Source of the DNA: Thermoanaerobaculia bacterium
GTDB lineage: Bacteria; Acidobacteriota; Thermoanaerobaculia; Multivoradales; UBA5704
Reading direction: 5' to 3'
Assembly: GCA_030150965.1 (NCBI GenBank)
Contig: JASLEW010000130.1
Location: 1-7,310 of the forward strand
DNA: 7,310 bases
Shown: piece after piece, positions 1 through 6,761 of the stretch
Layout: every line of letters starts with the position of its first letter
Numbering within the stretch: the stretch's first letter is position 1
The notes under the pieces: model-generated
Database searches by the model: none
Told to the model about the DNA's origin: nothing
The model's input: only the letters and a program-made list of their open reading frames with translations
Made by a program: the position numbers and the translations under genes

Positions 1-1650
<1,650 letters not shown>

Positions 1651-1655
1651 ACTTG

Positions 1656-1661
1656 ATTCTA
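1656..1661 (-). promoter_or_regulatory. Possible -10 box (TAGAAT) for the ABC-F gene
   Basis: On the minus strand TAGAAT matches the TATAAT consensus at five of six positions and ends five bases before the GTG start at 1650. Transcription from it would begin at or next to the start codon, giving a leaderless mRNA. I found no convincing -35 hexamer at the usual spacing. The competing reading is an ordinary leader with the weak AAAGGG purine run just upstream (its G's end at 1662, 11 bases from the GTG) as ribosome binding site, with the true promoter inside the sigma gene. Confidence 0.3.
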
Positions 1662-1680
1662 CCCTTTCGCGATGTCGCGC

Positions 1681-1686
1681 TATCAT
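1681..1686 (+). promoter_or_regulatory. Possible -10 box (TATCAT) for the sigma factor gene
   Basis: TATCAT lies seven bases before the ATG at 1694, the spacing expected if transcription begins on the A of the start codon (leaderless mRNA). There is no Shine-Dalgarno sequence between it and that ATG, which fits. A TTGATT sits at 1653-1658, but 22 bases away is too far for a standard -35/-10 pair. A and T are scarce in this sequence, so the A/T-containing strip stands out, but one hexamer is weak evidence. Confidence 0.3.
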
Positions 1687-1693
1687 CACGGCG

Positions 1694-2287
1694 ATGCCGG
1701 CCGAGACCGCGGGGCGCAGCATGGCTGTGGGCAACCAGCGCGAGATCTTCGACCAGTACCACGGCCTGGTCCGCAGCTTCTTTCGCAACCGCGGATTCAG
1801 CGACGAGGAGACCAGCGATCTTACCCAGGAAGCCCTGCTGCGTGTCTTCAAGAACATGGGAAAATTGCGATCGCAAGCGGCCTGCGGCGCCTGGATCCTG
1901 CGTATAGCCAGCAACATCTACAAGAACGAGATCCGCTACCGCCGAGCGGCCAAGCGCGCCGGCCAGGAGGTCTCCCTGGAGGCTGCCGCCCCCGACAGCC
2001 AGCCGGGCGTCCTCGCCGCCGGCTCCCTCTTCGGCAGCGGCCGCGTGCGCACCCCCTTGGAGGAGACCCTCTCGGCGGAGAGGGTGCAGGCGGTCGGCCG
2101 CTGCCTCGACCAGCTGCCGCCGCGCATGCGCCAGTGCCTCGACCTCTACGCCTACCAGGAGCGCAAGTACCAGGAGATCGCCGAGCTGCTGCAGATCTCG
2201 ATCGAGAGCGTCAAGGCCCACATCCACCAGGCGCGCCACCGGCTCAGGGAATGCATGGCGCGCAGTCTGGGCAGAGGTTCGCAATGA
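1694..2287 (+). CDS. ECF-type RNA polymerase sigma factor
   Basis: This is a 197-residue sigma-70 family factor of the group IV (ECF) type, which directs RNA polymerase to a dedicated promoter set. Region 2 spans about residues 15-90: a helix starting QREIFDQYHGLVRSFF, then the SDEETSDLTQEALLRVFKNM core-binding segment and the GAWILRIASNIYKNEIR segment that recognises the -10. A glycine/alanine-rich linker covers about 91-128. Region 4 spans about 129-187, with LDQLPPRMRQCLDLYAYQ and the helix-turn-helix YQEIAELLQISIESVKAHIH that contacts the -35. There is no sigma-3 domain, as expected for ECFs. Start: ATG 1694 follows a TATCAT box by seven bases; ATG 1721 (MAVGNQREIF) is an alternative that costs only nine non-conserved residues. 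The frame is open up to 1613, but that extension overlaps the ABC-F gene and is unlike the family. It overlaps the anti-sigma gene by ATGA, implying co-transcription. The first half of region 2 uses more A/T-ending codons than its neighbours. Confidence 0.93.
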   Translation: MPAETAGRSMAVGNQREIFDQYHGLVRSFFRNRGFSDEETSDLTQEALLRVFKNMGKLRSQAACGAWILRIASNIYKNEIRYRRAAKRAGQEVSLEAAAPDSQPGVLAAGSLFGSGRVRTPLEETLSAERVQAVGRCLDQLPPRMRQCLDLYAYQERKYQEIAELLQISIESVKAHIHQARHRLRECMARSLGRGSQ

Positions 2288-3144
2288 GCAGCTCCGACCA
2301 GGAGCCCACGGGATCCGACGCCCGGCTCGACGCGCTGGTGCGGGCGTCGGCCGCGGCCCGCCAGGCGGCGCTCGCCGGTCATCCCGACCCCGACGAGCTC
2401 GCCGACTACAGCCTCGGGGCGCTGCCGCCCGCCGAGATGGAGCGCCTGGCCGAGCACCTCGCCCTCTGCGCCGGCTGCGCGCAGGTGGTGCTCGACCTCA
2501 CGGCGATCCTCAGGGCCGAGCCCGCCGCCACCGCCGCCCCGCCCGCCGAGCTGGACCGCGAGTGGGAGCGCCTGGCCGCGCGGCTCAGGCTCCAGGAGGA
2601 GGAGGAGGCGACAGGGCCGAAGCCGGCGGAGCGCCGTGCCACCCCCTTCCCCCGCTCCCTCCCCCCGGCGGCCGGCTCCTGGGCGCTCGCCGCCTCGCTC
2701 CTCCTCGCCGCCGGCCTCCTGGCCTGGGGGGTGAGCCAGCATCGCGAGCTGGCGCAGACCGGGCAGCCGAGCGCCGACGTGGCGTTGCTCAACCTCAACC
2801 CGCTCGGCGTCGGCACTCCCACCGAGCGCTCGGGCGAGCGGCTGCCGGAGGCCGTGCCCCCCGCGGGAGCGACGGTCGCGCTGCTGCTCAACCTGGGCGA
2901 GCTGCGGACCTTCCCGAGCTACGGCATCGAGCTGCGCGCGCCCGACGGCAGCCTCGCCTGGCAAGAGACCGGCGCCCTCCGCGCCGCCTCCGGGCAGTTC
3001 CTGCTGGAGATCCCGCGCCAGAGCCTCGCCGCCGCCGGCACCTACAGGGTCGAGGTGAGCGGCCTGGCCGGCACCGCGCGGGTGCGGCTCGCCGAGTACG
3101 CCTTCCGCGTGCCGGAAGGCCGGTCCTCCGAGCCTGGCCGCTGA
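2284..3144 (+). CDS. Membrane-anchored zinc-finger anti-sigma factor
   Basis: This 286-residue protein has the layout of ZAS (zf-HC2) anti-sigma factors, which hold an ECF sigma inactive at the membrane. The N-terminal cytoplasmic domain contains HLALCAGC, the Hx3Cx2C zinc motif (H58, C62, C65), preceded by the usual HPDPDELADYSLGALPPAE helix (33-51). A Glu-rich linker with EEEE (105-108) leads to one transmembrane segment at about 131-150 (GSWALAASLLLAAGLLAWGV). The remaining ~135 residues should lie outside the cytoplasm; from about 195 to 276 they read as alternating beta strands ending AGTYRVEVSG...VRLAEYAFRV. The start ATG overlaps the sigma stop codon and has AGAGG (2273-2277) six bases upstream, so translational coupling is likely. 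Its partner is almost certainly the preceding sigma factor. The size and fold of the outer domain suggest it binds a ligand, a protein or a protease; which one cannot be read from sequence. Confidence 0.9.
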   Translation: MSSSDQEPTGSDARLDALVRASAAARQAALAGHPDPDELADYSLGALPPAEMERLAEHLALCAGCAQVVLDLTAILRAEPAATAAPPAELDREWERLAARLRLQEEEEATGPKPAERRATPFPRSLPPAAGSWALAASLLLAAGLLAWGVSQHRELAQTGQPSADVALLNLNPLGVGTPTERSGERLPEAVPPAGATVALLLNLGELRTFPSYGIELRAPDGSLAWQETGALRAASGQFLLEIPRQSLAAAGTYRVEVSGLAGTARVRLAEYAFRVPEGRSSEPGR

Positions 3145-3151
3145 GCCCGGC

Positions 3152-3184
3152 CGGCGGCAGGGGGAGCCGCAGGGCCTGCCGCCG
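3152..3184. repeat. GC-rich inverted repeat after the anti-sigma gene
   Basis: CGGCGGCAGG (3152-3161) and CCTGCCGCCG (3175-3184) are perfect 10-bp reverse complements around a 13-base loop, starting eight bases after the anti-sigma stop codon. No T-run follows, so it is not a textbook intrinsic terminator. It could attenuate read-through, stabilise the 3' end of the sigma/anti-sigma mRNA, or be chance in such GC-rich DNA. With the TATACT box 34 bases further on, it hints that the CHAT gene may be a separate transcription unit. Confidence 0.45.
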
Positions 3185-3217
3185 CCGACCGCCGCGCCGG
3201 CCACCTCCACCGTGCGC

Positions 3218-3223
3218 TATACT
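3218..3223 (+). promoter_or_regulatory. Possible -10 box (TATACT) upstream of the TPR-CHAT gene
   Basis: TATACT matches TATAAT at five of six positions and lies in the only A/T-containing part of the 139-bp gap before the CHAT gene (GCGCTATACTAAGCAGATC). It would give a 5' leader of roughly 50 bases. I see no -35 hexamer 16-18 bases upstream, where the sequence is CGCCGG-like, so recognition by an alternative sigma factor or with an activator is possible. It shares the GCGC-TAT context with the hexamer upstream of the sigma gene. Confidence 0.35.
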
Positions 3224-3268
3224 AAGCAGATCCTGACTTGAACGAGAAGCGGCCTACCGGCGATCTCC

Positions 3269-3292
3269 GATGGCACTCTGCTGATGGCACTC
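3269..3292 (+). repeat. 10-bp direct duplication spanning the CHAT start codon
   Basis: GATGGCACTC occurs at 3269-3278 and again at 3283-3292, a 14-bp period. The second copy contains the CHAT start codon. The first copy starts a four-codon frame (ATG GCA CTC TGC TGA, 3270-3284) whose stop overlaps the CHAT ATG as TGATG. No Shine-Dalgarno precedes either ATG. It may be a relic of slippage or a tiny leader frame that couples translation. Confidence 0.6.
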
Positions 3293-6200
3293 CGCGCCTT
3301 CCTGCTGCTGGCACTGATCCTGATCGGGTTGACCGCGCTCGGCGGCTCGCCGCCGGCCGGCGTCCCGCTCTCTCCTGGCGGCGCCGCGCCGCCGGCGGCG
3401 GTCGTGCCGCTCCCGCCGGGCACGACCGTGCGCTCGGCCGGCACCGTCAGCGCCTACCGCGTCGAGCTGCGGCAGGGCCAGTTCCTCCACGTCGCCGCCG
3501 AGCAGCTGGGCATGGACGTGGCGCTCGTCCTCCGCGGCCCCGCCGGTGACGAGCTGCTGACCGTCGACAGCCCCAACAGCCAGTGGGGGCCGGAGAACCT
3601 CTACTGCGTGGCGCCCCGCACCGGCGGCTACGTGGTCGAGGCGAGGAAGCGGAACGCCCTTCCCGGCGGCAGGTTCGAGCTGCGGCTCGACCTGCCGCAT
3701 CCCGCCGCTCCCGCGACCCCAGCCGAGACCGCCCACGCCGCGGCATGCCTCGAGACGAGCGCCGGAGATCGGCTGGCGCAGGGTGACGGCGCCGATCGCT
3801 ACGAGGCGCTGCACCACCTCCGGGAGGCCGCCAGGATCTGGCACTCCCTCGCCGAGACGGAAAGCGAGGCCTTTGCCGAGGCCAAGCTGGGAGGTCTGTG
3901 GTGGCGCCTCGGTGCGGTGAGGCAAGCCCTGGCGCATCGCGAGAAGGCCCTGGCCCTGCTCCAGGCGCTGGGCCGGGGCCACGCCCTGCCGGCATTGTTC
4001 AACGACCTGGCCACGTCCTATGCCAGCCTCGGCGACGACGAGCGGGCCCGGGCCGCCTACGAGGACGCCCTGCTGGCCTCCCGGCGGCGCGGCGACCGCC
4101 GGGAGGAGAGCATGGTGCTGCTCGGCCTCGCCAACCTGGAACGCCGGGCCGGCTTCACCTGGTCGGCCCTCGAGCGGCTGCGGCAGACGCTCGCAGGCTG
4201 CCGAGAGATCGCGGACGGCTGCGCCGCCGACGCCCTGCTGAGCCTGGGCACCAGCGAGACCCAGCTGGGCCAGCTCGACGTCGCTCGCGCCGACCTGTCG
4301 GCGGCGGCGGAGACCTACAGGAAGCTGTCCAACGTGCGCGGCGAGGGCCTGGCGACGATGGAGCTGGGTTGGGCGCGGCTGCTGGCGGGCGACGCCGCCG
4401 CGGCGCGCGCCGACCTGACGCTGGCGCTGGAGATGGAGCAAAGGGTCGGCAACCACCTCGGCGAGGCGGTGGTGCTCGACCGCCTGGGCTCGCTGGACCG
4501 CGACCGGGGTGACGCCCGGTCGGCCATCATCCACTACCGGCGAGCGCTGGCGATCTTCGGCGCCCGGGACCGCCCCGACGCCACGCGCACGCTCAGCAAC
4601 CTCTCCGAGGCGCTGACCGCCGCGGGCTACGCCGCCGCCGGCCTGCAGGCCGCCGACGTGGCGCTGGCACGGCTGCGCTCAGCCCCCGCCGAACCGGCCA
4701 GCGAGGCCTACGCCCGGTTCCGGCGGGCGCATGCCGAGCGCTCCCTCGGCCGCCTGCGGGCGGCGCGCGACGACATGGAGCTCGGTCTCGCGCGCCTGGA
4801 GGCGATCCGCGAGAAGGCGGCGAGCAGCGCCCTGCGCCAGAGCTATCTCGGCTCGGTGCACGACGAGTACGAGGCGCTGATCGACATCGACATGGACCTT
4901 CACCGCCTCCAACCGGAGGCCGGGTACGACCGTGACGCGGTCGCGGTGGCCGAGCGTGGCGCCGCGCGCAACCTGGTCGATCTGCTCGCCAGCCCCGAGC
5001 TCCCGGGCGGCGGCGGCGCCGGCTCGCCGCGCTCCCGCCTGCGCGAGCTGGACGAGCGGATCGAGAGAGAGGAGGCCATGCCGCCCGGGGCGTCCGCCGC
5101 CGCCGAGCCGGACCCGGCGAAGCTGGCGCGGATCCAGGAGCTCCTCGCCGCCCGCCAGCAGATCCTGGTCGAGGCACGGGGGGTGGCCGGCGGCGCCGCC
5201 GCGCGGACGCACCTGCTGCTGGCGGACGACATCCAGCGCCAGGTGCTCGACCCCGGCACCGTCCTCCTGGTCTACTCGCTGGGCGAGCGGCGCAGCTTCG
5301 TGTGGGCCCTGACCACCGGCAGGCTGCGGTGGGCCCCCCTGCCGCCGCGCTCGCAAATCGAGGACGCCGTGCGGCGTCAGCACGCCCTCCTGGCCCGCAG
5401 CGGCTCGCCGGACCTGGCCCGCCAGGCGCAGCTGACCGGCCACGCGCTCTCCGATCTCCTCCTCCAGCCGGTGGCCGAGGCGCTCGCCGGCCGGCGCATC
5501 GCGGTGATGCCCGACGGGGCGCTCTTCTACCTTCCCTTCGCGACCCTGCCGGACCCGGCGGGCAGCGGCGACCTGCTGGCCACGCACGAGGTGGTGATCG
5601 TGCCGTCGGCCTCGGCGCTCGCCGCCATCCGCCAGCGCGCCGCCACCCGCCCTCCGGCTCCCCGCCAGGTGGCGGTCGTGGCGGACCCCCGGGTGGAGGC
5701 GGAGGCGCCGGCGGCCGGGGCGCCCGCCGCGACGCGCGGCGCCTCCGTCCCGCTCGGGCCGCCGGCGCTCTCGGCCACCCTGCCGGTGGCCCGCTCGGAG
5801 CGCGACCTGGGATTGCAGCGGCTCGCGCCGCTCCCCTACGCCCGCCGCGAGGCCGAGGACATCCAGACGCTCGCCCCGCCCCCCCTGGGCTTCGTCGCGG
5901 TGGGCGCCGACGCCAGCCTGGCGCTGGTCCGCAGCGGCTTCCTGTCGGCCTTCGGGATCCTCCAGTTCGCCGGCCACGCCCTGATCCATCCCAGCGCCCC
6001 CGAGCTGTCGGGCCTCGTCCTGGCCGCGACCGACGCCCAGGGCCGCCCCCAGCCGGGATTCCTCCAGTCCTTTGCGATCTCCGAGCTGCACCTGCCCGCC
6101 GAGCTCGTCGTGCTCAGCGCCTGCAGCACCGCCCTCGGCCAGGAGGTGCGCGGCGAGGGGCTCCTCGGCCTCACCCAGAGCTTCTTCCTGGCGGGGGCGA

Positions 6201-6433
6201 CGCGGATCGTCGTCAGCCTGTGGGATGTCGACGACCACGCCACCGAGATCCTGATGCAGCGGTTCTACACCGCGATGCTGCGCCGGCACCTGCCGCCGGC
6301 GGCGGCGCTGCGGGAGGCGCAGCTCTCCCTGCGCGCCGATCCGCGCTGGGCGGCGCCCTACTACTGGGCCGGCTTCGAGCTGCAGGGCGACTGGCGCGCC
6401 CTGCCCGGAGGCGGCGTCCAGCCCTTCCCCTGA
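3284..6433 (+). CDS. Exported TPR-CHAT peptidase-like protein
   Basis: This 1049-residue multidomain protein starts MALRAFLLLALILIGLTALG, a hydrophobic export signal or membrane anchor (residues 5-19) with no lipobox Cys. Residues about 45-136 form a PPC-like beta domain, with YRVELRQGQFLHVAAEQLGM (58-77), a DSPN turn (95-98) and GGYVVEAR (114-121). About residues 165-510 are helical TPR-like repeats, roughly eight, such as ALFNDLATSYASLGDDERAR (237-256). A charged helical linker follows (582-632). The CHAT domain (about 645-1038) belongs to the caspase/separase-like clan CD cysteine peptidases. It has the catalytic His in FAGHAL (H898), Cys in LSACSTALG (C947), then GEGLLGL, SLWDVDD (978-984) and YYWAGFELQGDW (1026-1037), all characteristic. 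The dyad is complete, so activity is expected. TPRs usually bind the activator or substrate. Upstream is a sigma/anti-sigma pair, downstream a 56-aa ORF and a metacaspase. No Shine-Dalgarno is visible; CTG 3278 and 3281 are in-frame alternatives, and a stop at 3239 bounds the frame. Confidence 0.92.
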   Translation: MALRAFLLLALILIGLTALGGSPPAGVPLSPGGAAPPAAVVPLPPGTTVRSAGTVSAYRVELRQGQFLHVAAEQLGMDVALVLRGPAGDELLTVDSPNSQWGPENLYCVAPRTGGYVVEARKRNALPGGRFELRLDLPHPAAPATPAETAHAAACLETSAGDRLAQGDGADRYEALHHLREAARIWHSLAETESEAFAEAKLGGLWWRLGAVRQALAHREKALALLQALGRGHALPALFNDLATSYASLGDDERARAAYEDALLASRRRGDRREESMVLLGLANLERRAGFTWSALERLRQTLAGCREIADGCAADALLSLGTSETQLGQLDVARADLSAAAETYRKLSNVRGEGLATMELGWARLLAGDAAAARADLTLALEMEQRVGNHLGEAVVLDRLGSLDRDRGDARSAIIHYRRALAIFGARDRPDATRTLSNLSEALTAAGYAAAGLQAADVALARLRSAPAEPASEAYARFRRAHAERSLGRLRAARDDMELGLARLEAIREKAASSALRQSYLGSVHDEYEALIDIDMDLHRLQPEAGYDRDAVAVAERGAARNLVDLLASPELPGGGGAGSPRSRLRELDERIEREEAMPPGASAAAEPDPAKLARIQELLAARQQILVEARGVAGGAAARTHLLLADDIQRQVLDPGTVLLVYSLGERRSFVWALTTGRLRWAPLPPRSQIEDAVRRQHALLARSGSPDLARQAQLTGHALSDLLLQPVAEALAGRRIAVMPDGALFYLPFATLPDPAGSGDLLATHEVVIVPSASALAAIRQRAATRPPAPRQVAVVADPRVEAEAPAAGAPAATRGASVPLGPPALSATLPVARSERDLGLQRLAPLPYARREAEDIQTLAPPPLGFVAVGADASLALVRSGFLSAFGILQFAGHALIHPSAPELSGLVLAATDAQGRPQPGFLQSFAISELHLPAELVVLSACSTALGQEVRGEGLLGLTQSFFLAGATRIVVSLWDVDDHATEILMQRFYTAMLRRHLPPAAALREAQLSLRADPRWAAPYYWAGFELQGDWRALPGGGVQPFP

Positions 6434-6467
6434 ACAATCCGCCGCCCCGTGGTGTCTTGCCCCCACA

Positions 6468-6489
6468 GCGCCGCCGATACGGCGAGCGC
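6468..6489. repeat. Short bulged inverted repeat upstream of the 56-aa ORF
   Basis: GCGC-CGCCG (6468-6476) pairs with CGGCG-A-GCGC (6480-6489) around an ATA triloop, with A6485 as a single bulge: nine base pairs in 22 bases. It ends just before TATCTTGAGGAG, which contains the ribosome binding site of the small ORF. It could be an RNA hairpin in a CHAT-to-small-ORF transcript or an operator-like dyad next to a TATCTT box (6491-6496). No T-run follows that would make it a terminator. Confidence 0.4.
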
Positions 6490-6496
6490 CTATCTT

Positions 6497-6502
6497 GAGG
6501 AG
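6497..6502 (+). promoter_or_regulatory. Strong Shine-Dalgarno (GAGGAG) of the 56-aa ORF
   Basis: GAGGAG lies eight bases before ATG 6511. It is the clearest ribosome binding site in the window; the sigma, CHAT and ABC-F starts have weak or no such sites. It decides the start: a nearby ATG at 6506 gives only Met-Arg-stop. The preceding TATCTT (6491-6496) might be a -10 hexamer, but no -35 is evident. Confidence 0.7.
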
Positions 6503-6510
6503 ACGATGAG

Positions 6511-6681
6511 ATGACGAGCGAGAAGAGCCCCAAGCTGAGCCAGCTGAGCCCGACGCTCCAGCCGCACCCGATCGACCCGCCGCCGGTGGGAAAGATCCGG
6601 GCCCAGGACATGTGCCCCGCCGACGGCAGCACGCCGCCGGATCCCGGGTGCAAGGGCGACAAGGACGTGCCGTTCGAGTAG
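6511..6681 (+). CDS. Small proline-rich hypothetical protein (56 aa) between two peptidase genes
   Basis: I do not recognise this protein. It reads MTSEKSPKLSQLSPTLQPHP at the N-terminus, then a Pro-rich centre with IDPPPVGKIRAQDM (21-34), and a polar tail with two cysteines (C35 and C47) in a Pro/Asp/Gly-rich loop, ending DKDVPFE. There is no signal peptide, no transmembrane segment and almost no hydrophobic core, so it is probably flexible or needs a partner or metal/disulfide. It is supported as a real gene by a GAGGAG site at ideal spacing, by its place in an otherwise unexplained 328-bp gap between two same-strand genes, and by a composition unlike its GC-shadow frames. It sits 77 bp after the CHAT gene and 80 bp before the metacaspase gene. 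Basic residues in flexible sequence (K5, K8, K28, R30, K48, K51) would be plausible sites for a Lys/Arg-specific metacaspase. Substrate, inhibitor, secreted or modified peptide are all possible; none is shown. Confidence 0.7.
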   Translation: MTSEKSPKLSQLSPTLQPHPIDPPPVGKIRAQDMCPADGSTPPDPGCKGDKDVPFE

Positions 6682-6702
6682 CAGAGCAGCGGCCCGGCCC
6701 CC

Positions 6703-6744
6703 GGCCAGCCCGCCCCGGCGGCGCTGGCGGGGGGCGGGCCGGCT
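6703..6744. repeat. GC-rich hairpin between the 56-aa ORF and the metacaspase gene
   Basis: GCCCGCCCC (6708-6716) is the exact reverse complement of GGGGCGGGC (6731-6739), with a 14-base loop. After one mismatch (A6707/C6740) the stem continues for four more pairs, the last a G-T (6703-6706 with 6741-6744). It begins 21 bases after the small ORF's stop. No T-run follows, so Rho-independent termination is not supported. It could reduce read-through or stabilise the upstream message, setting unequal amounts of small protein and peptidase. Confidence 0.45.
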
Positions 6745-6761
6745 CCTCCCGGAACGCCGCC

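Noticed and set aside
1672..2283. N-terminal 204-codon extension of the anti-sigma frame
   Set aside because: It runs in a second frame over the sigma gene and reads as low-complexity Pro/Arg/Gly. The ATG at 2284, with AGAGG six bases upstream and the ATGA overlap, is the natural start.
3270..3284. Four-codon frame as a separate gene
   Set aside because: It is too short to call a gene and has no ribosome binding site; it is kept only as part of the duplication observation.
3284..6433. TPR-CHAT protein as Csx29 of a type III-E CRISPR (Craspase) system
   Set aside because: There is no CRISPR array, gRAMP/Cas7-11 or Csx30/31 in the window, and this protein has an export signal and PPC-like domain that Csx29 would not need. 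Only the general protease-sigma parallel is used.
6511..6681. Small ORF as a bacterial gasdermin cleaved by the neighbouring peptidase
   Set aside because: Bacterial gasdermins are several times longer, with a beta-rich pore-forming domain. This 56-residue Pro-rich protein has no such fold.
6703..6744. Rho-independent terminator
   Set aside because: The stem is strong, but no run of T follows on either side, so only a hairpin is reported.
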